From Sorghum bicolor (taxonomy: Eukaryota; Streptophyta; Magnoliopsida; Poales; Poaceae), in the NCBI RefSeq assembly GCF_000003195.3, contig NC_012873.2:44262061-44326060 (forward strand): a DNA stretch of 64,000 nucleotides, in the 5' to 3' direction. How positions within the stretch are numbered: the first letter of the stretch is position 1; every line of letters begins with the position of its first letter. The notes under the pieces were generated by a model. The model searched no databases, had not been told where the DNA came from, and saw only the letters and a list, made by a program, of their open reading frames with translations. The translations under genes were made by a program, and so were the position numbers. Below, piece after piece: positions 1 through 11,501 of this stretch.

Positions 1-142
1 CTTGGGTACTCCTCCCCCATCACACCATTCTACTATCCAACTTTGCTTTTCCAGCGGCGGCGCCATTTACAACCTTCAAGATCTCCGACAAGCACTCCTC
101 TTCATCAACTCCGGTGCCCTCCAACGTCCTCTTCACGACAAG

Positions 143-3100
143 ATGGCCATTGGCTTCGTCGTCCCTGACGTTAGATTTCCATCTCATCTTCTGTGTATAT
201 TCCTATTCATCCGCGATTCATCTTACTGAATATTCCCCTTTTCCTTTTTCTTTGTATTTTTATTCCCCAAAACACTAGGAGTTGTCCAACAAAATTGTCA
301 TCCCTACCGATCAACCACACCTTCAGTGCCTCGGCCCTCTAGGGAATCCAGATCCAACCGACCTTATCAATGCAGAAACCAACAGGATTCCCTTTAGAGC
401 CAAAAACTTTTCTTTAGATCTGTGGAAAGACACCTTTCGCTCTTGGCCCAGCCCTAATGTAGGGTGGAAAGACTGGTTCTTGAGAGTCAGTAATTCGAAT
501 GAAGTCCAGTGGGGTGAAAGGAAGCTAGCCCAATGCATCAGGCTATCCATTGCCGATATGCACAAGAACGAGTCGCTGTTGATAGCTGCGTCTTATTTTT
601 GGTCAGATACCCTTAATGCTTTCGTCTTTGGCCACGGTCCTGTTTCTCCCACTCTTGCCGATGTAGCTATGCTCACTGGTTTAGACGTTTCTTCTGCCGA
701 TAGCACCCATTTCTTCGATACCGCCCCTAGTGCCAAAGTGGAGACTCGCGCTATTGGCGGTTGGTCGGGGTATATTCAGAAGTACCGTGGGAAGGGGCCT
801 GTCACCACAAAGGAACAAACCACCTTTCTGAATATGTGGCTGGACAAGTTCGTATTCTGTGGTCGATCGGCAGGACCGACTTCTGTCTATCTATCGGCAG
901 CAGAGAGACTGGCTAACGGTGGCCAATTTCCTCTCGGCCGATACTTGCTTGGCGCCGCTTACCATCTTCTCCATCAGGTAGCCCAAAAACTCCTGCTTGG
1001 TCAGTCTATCGGCAACTTGGGAGGTCCCTGGTGGTTTATTAACATGTGGCTCAATCTGCACTTGCATAAGCGTCTTGACTTCAACTTGTTCACACAACAT
1101 TTCCCAAGAGATATAGCCGAAAATCATGTGTTGGGCGAAGAGGAATCGGCAACACGTGCACCCCTGAATTTTGGCGAAGCTGCTATAGTTCTACCTGGTT
1201 TAGGGAGTAATCCAGACCAAATCGGCCGATTCTTCCAGACTCTGTATGAGGGATTGGCCAGAGATGAACGACCATGGTTGGCCTATGATGACCCAGACAG
1301 CATGCTCCCTCTAACCTTCAATCCATTTGATGAAGCTCTTGACAGGGATAATGAGGTGATGATGGCAATTGTGACTCCCAGAGCCATACCAGTGAATTTC
1401 TTCGGTAGCACAAAAACCTCTCCCCAAACCTATGAATTTTACAATCCATCGGCATTAGCTCGCCAGCTAGCTTTCGGCCAGTTGCCGATTGCACTTCCTT
1501 ATGCCGATGTGATAAAGCCCAGAGAACCCATCACCAACCTTCTCGAGTGGACTCGAGTAGCCCAGCTACCACCAAATGCCGATACAGATGTAGATCTGTC
1601 AGAATGGGTTCCAGCTGCCTTTATCACTCAGGCATACAAGCTATGGTGGGCAGAATGGAAAGAGAATCTATTCTGCAGATCGGCTCTCTCATACCGCGGC
1701 ATGATCGACCCCGAATACGAAGTCCCTGATGACACTGTAAGTATTTTAAACCGATGTCTCATTTTCCAATACTATTTCCATCGGTAACTTACCCCTGTAT
1801 TCCTTTTGCAGGTTGACAACACCCCCCCATCGGTTAGCAGGAGTGGCAAGCCGATCGACTTGTTCCCATCAGGCCCGATCTCCTCAATCGGCCACAATGC
1901 TCCCACTCTGGCTTCCATCGTGCATCGGGGTGCGCGCCTCAAGAAAGTTACTACCAGGAAAACTCAGACATCGCCAACGGTTGCTGCTTCCACTCTGGCG
2001 CAAGCTTTCAAGGCAATTTGTCAAGCCCTTTTCATTTATGCTAACTATCTTTGTATCGGCTATCTGTGCTCATAAACTCCTTTTTGTTGTTGCAGCAAAC
2101 TGGTGCATCGGCAAAAAGCCAAACGCCAAGGTACCGATGCCCCCCAGTCTAGCCAGCCAAAGAGGAAGGGCACCCAAGGTGCTAAGGCTGGAACAAAGCG
2201 CCAGAAAGTGGCAACTCCCCCTCCTCCTCCGGTGTCTCCAATCCCGGTGGAATCTTCCCCTTCTTCTCCAGAAGTCCAGACACAGCAAGCACCATCTCCC
2301 CAACCAATGCAGGAAGCACCACAGATGGAAGAACCCCAGCAGGAAGAACCTCAAATAGAAGGTACATCAGCTGACGTGGGTGAACAAACAACTGGCCCGG
2401 CAGGTCCGGTTATATCATCGGCGGTTTCCCCGATTCAGACAACTGTTGTTCCTCCTCCGGGTAACATATTTCAACAATACTTCCACCGATAAACTTATTC
2501 TCATTTAGTCTCATAACCCTTCCTGTCTTCTTTCAGTCGATATCGTTCCATCGGCAACATTTGCCGATCAACCTGTAGCTCCATCGGTATCTTTGAGTCA
2601 AAGGCAAGAAATTGCCTTGAAACAAGTAAGTCATCCAATTTTTCCACCAGTATCGTCTGCCGAAGCTTTGACCATAAAAATGACTTATTTCATTCTCATT
2701 TTCAGGAACAAGATTCTCCCGATAGCTTATTCTCCTTCGCCATTGATATCTTCGAAGAAGAAGGTGAGGAAGCAAGCTCCTCTCGGGCAATTGGGACTGT
2801 ATCGGCAGAAACCAGGGCTAAGCTGGAGGAGCTATCGGCCATACTTCATCAAGACACAGCTCAACTGGTCAACGATTCTGACCCAGCCAAGGCCCTGTTC
2901 AAAACCCTTAGAGGCCAAATTCCTGCCGATGCTGAAGAAACCCTCTTCCATGCTGCACACCTAGAAAGCCGCCAGCTACAGTACCAGAAAGCCACTCGAC
3001 GCCTTGCCGATAGAGCCGCTCAAATCCAGCTTTCTGAGGAGATGATGAAAGAAAAACTCTTAGCCGATGAGAAACATAAGAACATCGGCACCTTAAAGTC

Positions 3101-3401
3101 CTCAGGTGATGCACTGAAGCAGAAAGTATCTGATCTATCGGCAAAAAGAGAAGCTCTACTGGCCGAACTCAAGCAAGTAGAGGATGCTCTGTCCCAAGCC
3201 CAGCAAGAAGAGAGTCAACTGCCGGAGACCATCAAGCACCTTGAACAAGAACGAAACGTCCACGGTCGCAAAGCGCTGCAGTTGAAGAAGAAGCTGAAGC
3301 CGATAGAAGGTTCTGCCGATGATGATATCAAAGAGATAGAGACAGCCAATCAGATCCGGCTGCGCGCCATATCGGCAATCCAAGCGCTGCTGAACATCTG
3401 A
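143..3401 (+). CDS. Antisense cargo gene of T1: plant mobile domain (PMD) protein, six exons, probable frameshift in exon 4
   Basis: The proposed exons are 143-169, 279-1736, 1812-2012, 2096-2460, 2537-2625 and 2706-3401. The ATG at 143 gives a nine-codon first exon (MAIGFVVPD) and matches the starts in T2 and T3. Exon 2 is the PMD (aminotransferase-like) domain, with motifs such as LADVAMLTGLDV and GGPWWFINMWL. Exons 3-5 encode a basic and Pro/Gln/Ser-rich linker with NLS-like PKRKG and TKRQK. Exon 6 is a long coiled coil ending LRAISAIQALLNI. Exon 4 is 365 nt, against 364 in T2, and its phase-0 reading hits a stop, so one extra base near 2105-2130 probably breaks the frame. Intron 3 begins GC instead of the GT seen in T2. 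PMD proteins MAIN and MAIL1 act in plant gene and transposon silencing; the function of this copy is unknown. It is convergent with pol, with stops 146 bp apart. Confidence 0.8.
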
Positions 3402-3452
3402 AGCTTTCATCGGCAACACACCTTTGTTTTCCCGCTTTTAGCTTTTAGTCTA

Positions 3453-3536
3453 GCCGATAAGACTGTTATCGGCATCTTTTGAAACATTAAGTCTGCCCCC
3501 AAACATTTAAATCCAGCCGATAGGAGTGTTATCGGC
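3453..3536. other. Two short hairpins between the convergent pol and PMD genes of T1
   Basis: Hairpin 1 (3453-3473) pairs GCCGATAA with TTATCGGC around a 5-nt loop. Hairpin 2 (3516-3536) pairs GCCGATA with TATCGGC around 7 nt. Both stems are made of the hexamer that is enriched across the element. The same pair exists in T2 (27117-27203). Their place between the stop codons of two converging genes suggests a role in 3'-end formation for both, but this is inference. Confidence 0.6.
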
Positions 3537-3546
3537 ACTTAAACTT

Positions 3547-6500
3547 TTATGCATCGACCCATATGCTGGGGTAGTACTTCTTTAAATATTTGCCATTTAA
3601 TGCTCTGAGAAATTCAACTCCTTCGAGAGTTTCTAGAATATAGGCATTACCAGGAGCCGAGTGTCTTATCCGATAAGGACCTTCCCAATTAGGAGACCAC
3701 TTCCCAAACTTCGAACTTTTAGTCCCGACTGGCAAAATCAACTTCCATACCAAATCCCCATCGGCAAACTCCTTAGCCTTTACTTTCTTATCATACCATC
3801 TAGCAACTCTCTTCTTATTTTCTTCTATACTCATTAAAGCCTTTAACCGATGCCCTGCTAAATCATCTAACTCATCGGTCATCAAAGTGGCATAATCATC
3901 GGCAGCCAATTGATCTTGAAAAGATAATCGCCTAGATCCAGCCTTAATCTCCCAAGGCAACACTGCATCATGTCCATACACCAATTGATAGGGTGACACC
4001 TTGGTTGATCCATGACAAGCCATCCGATAAGACCATAGTGCTTCATTTAACAATGTATGCCACCGCCTAGGATTTTCTTCAATCTTTCGTTTTAATAAGC
4101 TTGATAATTCCTTTGTTAGACGCTTCGGCCTGCCCATTGGCTTGAGCATAGTAAGGAGAAGAATTCAACACTTTAATTCCCATACCTATTGCGAATTCAT
4201 CGAATTCCCCTGACGTGAACATGGTGCCCTGATCGGTAGTAATCGTTTGGGGAATCCCAAATCGGTAAATAATATGCTCCTTCACAAAATCAATCATATT
4301 GGCCGATGTGACTTTCTTCAAAGGAATAGCTTCGACCCACTTAGTGAAATAGTCAGTGGCAACTAGAATGAACTTATGCCCTTTGCTAGATGGTGGATAA
4401 ATCTGGCCGATCAGATCGATGGCCCATCCCCGGAACGGCCAAGGTTTTATTATAGGATTCATAGCCGATGCGGGTGCTCTCTGGATATTACCGAACTTTT
4501 GACAACCTTGACATCCCTTGAAATATTTAAAACAATCTTCAAGTATGGTTGGCCAAAAATATCCATTCCTTCGAATCATCCACTTCATCTTAAAAGCTGA
4601 CTGATGCGCTCCACACACTCCTTCATGGATTTCCCCCATCAAACTTCTGGCTTCATCATCACCCAAGCATCGGAGAAGAATTCCGTCGACAGTTCGATAA
4701 TACAATTCATTTTCAAGGAGCACATACTTGGTTGCCTGAAATCGAACCCGTCTTTCAACTTTTTTGGATGGATCTTTTAGATAATCAACAATTTCTTTCC
4801 TCCAATCACCGGCACCGACTGCCGATGTCGCATTAATCATTGGCTGATATCCCGAGGCATGCTGAGCTAACCGATTAGCGTCTTCATTATACAATCGGGG
4901 AACATGCTCCAATCGGAAGTCCTTGAATTCCTTTAACAGTTGCATACTTCTCTCGAAATAGGTTATGAGAACTTCACTTCGGCATTCATAGCTTCCGGCC
5001 AATTGATTTATAACCAACATAGAATCCCCGAATATTTCAACAGCATCAGCACGAACTTCTCTTAACAACTCCAATCCCCTGATCAGAGCTTGATACTCAG
5101 CCTGATTATTTGTTGATGTAGCAACAATCGGCAAGGAAAACTCATACTTCCTCCCCTTAGGAGAAACTAATACAATGTCGATTCCTGCCCCCCGGTCACA
5201 GGTAGATCCATCAAAGAAGAGCGTCCAGGGTGCAATTTCCAAGGTTTCCACTAGACCGCAATGCTGAGTCACAAAATCGGCCATAACCTGCCCTTTGACT
5301 GCCTTAGCCGATTCGTAACGCAAATCGAACTCCGACAGCGCTAAAATCCATTTACCGATCCTACCACTCATAATCGGCATAGATAGCATGTATCGGACCA
5401 CGTCATCTTTGCAAACAACAGCACATTCGGCCGACAACAGGTAATGTCTCAGCTTGATACATGAAAAATATAGGCATAAGCACAGTTTCTCAATGGCCGA
5501 ATACCTGGTTTCAGCATCAGTCAACCTCCTACTCAAATAATAAATTACCCTCTCTTTCCCTTCAAATTCTTGAACTAAAGCTGAACCGATAACCGATCCA
5601 TCGGTAGATAAATACAATTTGAAGGGCTTCCCTTGTTGAGGTGGAACTAAAACTGGAGGATTTACTAGATACTTCTTGATTTCATCCAGAGCCAACTGCT
5701 GTTCTTCTCCCCAAACAAACTCTTGATCGGCTTTCAATTTAAGAAGAGGACTGAAGGCACGAATCCTCCCAGATAAATTCGATATAAATCTTCTGATAAA
5801 ATTCACCTTGCCGATCAAGGATTGGAGCTCGGTTTTATTGGTAGGGGCCACTATTTTATTGATGGCATCAATAGATCTTCGACTAATTTCAATACCCCTC
5901 TGATGTACCATGAAACCAAGAAACTGCCCTGCCGATACGCCAAATGCACACTTGTTGGGATTCATCTTCAATCCATGCTTCCTTGTGCACTCCAACACTT
6001 TTCGTAAATCGGCAAGATGCTTTGAGAAATCTCCAGACTTAACCACCACATCATCAATATAAATCTCTACGAGCTTGCCGATGAACTCATGAAATATAAA
6101 ATTCATAGCCCTTTGATAAGTAGCACCAGCATTCTTTAACCCAAAAGTCATGACTATCCATTCAAATAGTCCAACATGACCAGGACACCTGAATGCGGTT
6201 TTTAGAATATCCTCCTCTGCCATGAATATTTGATTGTAACCTGCATTACCATCCATGAAGCTGATGACCCGATGGCCAGCCGCAGCATCAACCAGTAGAT
6301 CGGCGACAGGCATTGGGTATCCATCCATCGGCGTAGCTTTATTGAGATTCCTGAAATCAATGCACACCCGAAGCTTCCCATTCTTCTTGTAAACCGGAAC
6401 AACATTGGAAATCCATTCGGCATACCGACACTGCCGAATAAACTTAGCTTCAATAAGTTTAGTGATTTCGGCCTTAATATCAGGTAGAATGTTAGGATTA

Positions 6501-6781
6501 CATCGGCGGGCTGGTTGCTGATGTGGCCGAAATCCAGACTTGATGGGTAACCGATGTTCGACAATTGATCGGTCTAAACCAGGCATCTCTGTATAATCCC
6601 AAGCAAAGCAATCTTTATATTCCTTTAACAAACTAATCAATTGTCGCTTACACTCAGGATCTAATTTAGCACTAATAAAAGTAGGCCTAGGCTTATCACC
6701 ACTACCTATATCTACTTCTACCAAATCATCGGCCGATGTGAATCCCTGGCCTAATTTTCCATCATCGGCGAATCTATCCAT
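3547..6781 (-). pseudogene. pol: T1 pol: RT, RNase H, archaeal RNase H, integrase; one frameshift
   Basis: The ORF starts at the ATG at 6781, which overlaps the gag stop (TAATG). The order is: RT with GYNQIFMAEED and catalytic YIDD at 6061-6050; a first RNase H (LYLSTDGS, then KDDVVRYML); a second archaeal-type RNase H with FFDGST, NQAEYQAL, GDSML and NEDANRLAQ, giving a complete D-E-D-D set; and integrase with an HHCC zinc motif (ending KGCQGCQKFG), WAIDLIG, TTDQGTMF and NGQAEASNK as D-D-E. An extra A near 4095 relative to T2 shifts the frame after GIIKLI. The rest, including the chromatin-proximal C-terminus (KWSPNWEGPYRI), continues in the other frame to 3547. A functional enzyme would need that base removed, so I call it a pseudogene, though a recent one. 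Confidence 0.9.
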
Positions 6782-9700
6782 TAAAAACCGTCGTCAGAAC
6801 CGACTGCTTGGATCGGTGGAATCTCATAATCGGCAACTTTGAGAAAATCTTTCTCCCAAACTTCTCCTGAAATGCACCTGGTCCTTTCGTAAGTATCCGC
6901 TTCTGCCGATGCGATAACATAAGAAGAATCTCCTGGGACGATCTCAATCTTGTCACCTACCCACTGAACCAAGCACTGATGCATGGTAGATGGGACACAA
7001 CAATTGGCATGAATCCAATCTCTCCCCAATAATAAATTGTAGGCACCTTTTCCGCTGATCACGAAAAAAGTTGTCGGCAAGGTTTTGCTGCCGATGGTCA
7101 ACTCTGCACATATCGCCCCCTTGACTGGAGACACGTTTCCTTCAAAGTCTTTGAGCATCATATCGGTCTTGGTCAAATCTTGATCCCCTTTCCCAAGCTT
7201 CCGATATACTGCATACGGCATAATATTAATAGCAGCTCCACCATCAACTAGGATCTTGGTCATTGGCTGCCCATCAACCCTTCCTTTGAGGAACAAAGCT
7301 TTAAGATGCTGCCTCTCGTCATCGGCAGGTTTCTCAAAGATAGCCGTCATCGGATCCAGAGCCAACTGAGCTATCTGATCAGAAAATTCCAACTCATCGT
7401 CACTGGCTGGTGCAAGAAACTCCATCGGCAACATGAAGACCATGTTGACGCCTGCCGATGGACCTTCCCTCTTAGTGTCTGACGGCTGCCGACTTCCAGA
7501 GTTCTCTCCCTTGTTTAGCTCCTCTTGCCTTTCTCGTTGCAATCTCCTTTTCTGTGTCTTGGTTAATCCTCGAGGGCACCATGGAGGAAGTGGCCTTTGC
7601 CTTGCCGTCGGGCGTCGGTTCTCCCTTGACTCCATGCGATGCGTGTTAGCATCCCTGCAAAATATGAATTCATCGGGAACCTGCGCATCAGCCATTCCTT
7701 CGAGCTCCTCTTGGTTCCTGGGAAAATACTGGACACGGTCACTAAGTCTGTTGTGCCCACTGAATCTGCCCCCCAGCCGGTCATGAACTGACACCCTTCC
7801 TCTGATCGGCCCATTAGCTCGCCGTTCATCATCATGATAACGCCGATCGTTCCTATCATACCGATCATAACCGTTGCATTCAGGGCAGTCTCTGACAGTA
7901 GGAAGCTTGATATTTTCCTCCCAACAATGGATGAAGAATGGGCAATTCCAATGATCCCTGTGCCGATTCCACTCCTGTCGGCGTCTTTCTTCTTCCCGTT
8001 GATAATCTTCCTGCTGGCGCCGATACCGATCTTCCCGTTGTTGCCATTTTTCTCAAGGCCTCCTATGAGTTATGACGATACCAGATCGAGGAAGCCTTCC
8101 TGAGCTAGTTCCTTCCTGGACCAAGCCCTTACTTCTTGCATCGGCAGTAGTAACTTGATGCTGAGGATCTACCGATGCACTCTTCTCAGCTGTCTCCGAC
8201 GTTAAGACCTTAGCCTTCCCCTTAGCATCCAACATGTTTGTCGGGAAAGGATGTTGGTCTATCTTCATCGGCTTCTGGGCTTTGGAACTGTCAAACTTGA
8301 TTCTCCCTGACTCTATAGCCGATTGCAGCTGCTGTCTGAATACTTTGCACTCGTTGGTGTCATGTGAAGTTGCATTATGCCACTTGCAATATCTCATCCT
8401 CTTCAACTCTTCTGCCGATGGGATCACATGGTTAGGTGACTGTTTGATTTGACCCTCCTGAAGTAGGAAGTCAAATATCCTATCGGCCTTGGCGGTGTCA
8501 AAGGCAAACTTCTCTGGTTCCTTCTGCCCAAAAGGACAAGACATCGGCTTCTTGTTTTTTACCCACTCTGCCAAACCGATTACTGGTTCCTCATCGGAAT
8601 CTGAGCTTGTTGCTTCATCAACAAATGACACTTTCTTATTCCATGCCCTCTTAGGCTCGAAAGGCTTGATGTCTTGATCAGATATCCTCTGCACCAAATG
8701 ACTTAAACTTTCGAACTCCTGAGAGGCATACTTATCCCTGATATGTGGCAACAAACCCTGGAAAGCCAAATCGGCTAGCTGCCGATCATCCAGAACCAGG
8801 CTATAGCATTTATTCTTGACCTCTCGTATCCTCTGCACAAATCCCTCAACCGACTCATCATTACGTTGCCTCAACTTGACCAAGTCGGTGATCTTCTTCT
8901 CATGAACCCCCGAGAAGAAGTATTTGTGGAATTGCTTCTCTAGATCGGCCCAAGTAATTACTGAGTTGGGAGGTAATGATATGAACCAAGTAAAGGCCGA
9001 TCCAGACAATGATGATGAAAATAGACGAACCCTCAATTCGTCCCTGTTACCAGCCTCTCCACATTGAATAATGAACCTGTTGACATGCTCCATGGTTGAC
9101 GTGTCGTCCTGTCCGGAAAACTTTGTAAAATCCGGTACCTTGTACCGATGTGGAAGCGGGATCAAATCATACGCTGGAGGATACGGTGTCCGATAAGAAT
9201 AAGTGTTGACTTTGGGTTTTATCCCAAATTGTTCCCTCATTACTTCAGCAATCTTATCGGCCCAATACGCATCAGCATCTTGCCGATGAGGCGGCTGCGG
9301 ATCTGGCACTTGGTGGCGAACCTCCACGTGTCTGTTCGGGACGTGACCTGCATGGAACATTGTATTGGTCACCTGTCCTCCAATCTGCGGACCACCAAAC
9401 TGCTGTCCACTAATTGGCTGTCCTCCGAGTTGCTGTCCAAAATTTATTGGCTGGTTGGGAATCCCCTGACCTTGGAACCCGGGATAGACCTGCCCTTGCT
9501 GGAACCCTGTAGTCTGACAACCCTGCTGGGGCGATTGTGGAAAGGCTTGCTGTCCAAGCCATCCATTATTAGCGTTCATCGGCATAGGTGCTGCCGATGA
9601 TTGGTACTTGGGTACCGTCGTTGAATTGACATACCCCGACTGGGCCATAGGCCTCTGTTGCATCAGCATTGACTCTGCCGATGCGTTGGGCATCTGAAAC

Positions 9701-10428
9701 ATTGAATCTTGAAGATTCCCAGTGTGAGGCCTTGCAGTAGTAGTTGTGGTATACCGAGGACTCTGGTTCACCGACGCATTGGGAGGTGCCGATGTCATAG
9801 GAGTTTTGCCCCTCATGTCAGTTATTTGTGATGTTCCCGGCGTCAACTCTGGAGGCATACCATAACCCCACCAGTTGGGAGGAAGAGTCAACCCTGACAT
9901 TGCCGATGCCAACATATCTGTTGTCAGTTTATGCTGCCCAACTGAAATTTGTGGGTTGGTTGCCATCGGCATAGATAGTGGACCAGTAGTCCCCAATGTA
10001 CTTGGAGGGACGGCAGACTGTGCACTTGCATTCGTCAAGGCAGCCGATGGAGCCGTGACCTTTGGTGCCGTTGGCTGATGATGGGAGGGCCCCACATAAT
10101 CTGGCGGGATTTGTCCTTCCTTGAAAGTTCTTGCCACGGCGTTGAAAACCGTATTAGACAGTACACCAGCTTGGTTAATCAACGCTCGATTGATGGCATT
10201 GTCAACCATATCTTGAAGCTTGCCAGGATTGGCGTCAAAGGTGACCTGCCGTGGTGCCGGCAGTGCATCTTTCTGGACCACTTCGCCGCTCCTGTTTATG
10301 CTGAAAGACCTCAGGCATTGCTGCTTGAACTCTTCCATGGCTTGGGCAATAGCTTGCTTTTGCTCATCCTTGAGGTTGGCCTCCGTCACGGGGATGACGT
10401 TCTCTTGATCGAGGTCAGAGATCGACAT
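6781..10428 (-). pseudogene. gag: T1 gag-protease, one in-frame nonsense codon
   Basis: ATG at 10428 (MSISDLDQENVIPVTEAN) lies just inside the 5' LTR. The N-terminal half is rich in Gln, Gly and Pro, with GQQ/GGQ repeats around 9360-9500. The capsid (Retrotrans_gag) domain runs from YKVPDFTKFSG to about RISDQD. It is followed by an atypical zinc knuckle (CKWHNATSHDTNEC, with a CxxH arrangement), an Arg/Glu-rich stretch, and a retropepsin-like segment with VDGGAAINIMP, where Tat elements have D-G-G in place of D-T/S-G. A TGA at 8053-8055 interrupts the frame where T2 has an Arg codon (CGG), in line with CGA-to-TGA deamination. The frame is otherwise open to the TAA at 6781-6783. Confidence 0.9.
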
Positions 10429-10449
10429 GTTGATCTTGATCTTGAATCT

Positions 10450-10467
10450 GTCCCACTGGGCGTGCCA
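10450..10467 (-). other. T1 candidate primer-binding site
   Basis: On the minus strand, TGGCACGCCCAGTGGGAC lies seven bases after the 5' LTR. It is identical in T2 (12233-12250) and nearly so in T4 and T5. The position is right for a tRNA primer-binding site, but I cannot name the tRNA from sequence alone. Confidence 0.65.
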
Positions 10468-10474
10468 AAAGATG

Positions 10475-11165
10475 TGTTGATGCAAAACTGATCTGCAAAC
10501 ACAAAGGGCTAATACCCGATTCAAACGTTAAGGCGTGCCAGCCGATTTGACCTTGCTATCGGCAAAGGTGATAACTCGAATACTTTAGTCCTGACAACAG
10601 CGATGCGCCCGGATGTCACGGCTAAGAGGTACTCACGCGGAACTCGAGAACACACCGAGCTTAAGTCGACGAATTCCTAAGAACTCGTAATAAAAAAGAG
10701 AAAAAAGTATGACGAAGTCGTCGAAAAGTAGATGCTGGAATATGAGTAAAAACGTGTGTTTGATTGATTTCTTGATTCATTATTACAAGGTCCTAGGGTT
10801 TATATTTATACCCTGCTCAAAGAGCTACAACCAGACACGATTAGAATTCGAATTCCAAATTACACGGAATCCGTATACAAAACGATGCAAATAATTAAGG
10901 AAATAATAAAACTATCCTTCGTGACAAACCGAAACTCCTCCACATGACAACTGGCAGCTTCCGGACTCCTCCCTCGCATCATCGGCAATCCCCTTGCCAT
11001 AGTCATCGGCAGACCTTTTTATCCAGCTATCGGCACCATATTACTGCCTGTGGACTTAGTCACATTCAACCTCTCCCTCATCGGCAACCATCCTCATCAG
11101 CAACCCGCATCGTACCGCCACCCTATCCTGCCATCCTAGACACGTGCCCAAAAATGGTGTCAACA
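10475..11165 (-). repeat. 5' LTR of T1 (691 bp)
   Basis: It runs from TGTTGATGC to TGTCAACA, the TG...CA boundaries of this family read from the plus strand. It aligns along its length with the LTRs of T2, T3, T4 and T5, and carries ATCGGC copies toward its U3 end (10980-11090). A minus-strand TATAAATA-type box lies near 10800. Confidence 0.9.
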
Positions 11166-11501
11166 CCCCCGAGGATTGTAGAATACCGATGCTCTTGTGT
11201 TTCTCGTCGGCAAGGCGTTTCACTTGCATTACTTCCTCTGAGAGCTGGGCGTGGGTGGCTCTATCGGCAAGATGCTGGGCAGCCTTTTGATACTGGAGCT
11301 GATGGCTTTCCAAGTGTGCAGCTTGGAAAAGAGTCTCCTCGGCATCGGCTGGGATGTGACCTCTAAGAGCTTTGAACAGAGCTTTGGCTGGATCGGAGTC
11401 ATCGACCAATTGAGCAGTGTCTTGGTGTAGTAGGGCCAGCAGATCCTCTAGTTTTGCTCTGATTTCTGCCGATGAAATCCCTATTGCTTGAGAGGAGCTT
11501 G
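11166..11501 (-). pseudogene. T3 fragment: part of the last PMD cargo exon, cut by T1 and T2
   Basis: The minus-strand frame reads as the coiled-coil exon of the cargo gene, with EIRAKLEDLLALLHQDTAQL, FQAAHLESHQLQYQKAA and DEKHKSIGILQSSG, matching exon 6 of T1 and T2. It is interrupted at the left by the T1 LTR and at the right by T2. The target duplication GCTTG (11497-11501) links it to the continuation at 31911. Confidence 0.88.

Larger units (their letters stand above)
1..11165 (-). mobile_element. T1: Tat-type Ty3/Gypsy LTR retrotransposon, 3' end outside window
   Basis: On the minus strand the order is 5' LTR (10475-11165), gag-protease, RT/RNase H/archaeal RNase H/integrase, then an opposite-strand PMD cargo gene running to the left edge. 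The 3' LTR lies left of position 1. The YIDD reverse transcriptase motif and the second, archaeal-type RNase H place it in the Tat lineage of Ty3/Gypsy. It is inserted in the last cargo exon of T3, whose remnant starts at 11166. Coding lesions are few: one nonsense codon in gag, one single-base insertion in integrase and one probable frameshift in the cargo. It is therefore fairly young but not intact. Confidence 0.88.

Noticed and set aside
3453..3536. Hairpins as microRNA precursors
   Set aside because: Stems of 7-8 bp are far too short.
1..3546. GCCGAT excess as codon bias or RNA packaging signal
   Set aside because: It occurs in all frames, in both orientations about equally, and in introns and LTRs; a coding or single-strand RNA signal would be biased.
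4376..4600. Plus-strand ORFs opposite T1 pol (also 5822-6007, 9148-9600, 10078-10491)
   Set aside because: They are shadows of gag-pol read on the other strand; no start context, domain or conservation of their own.
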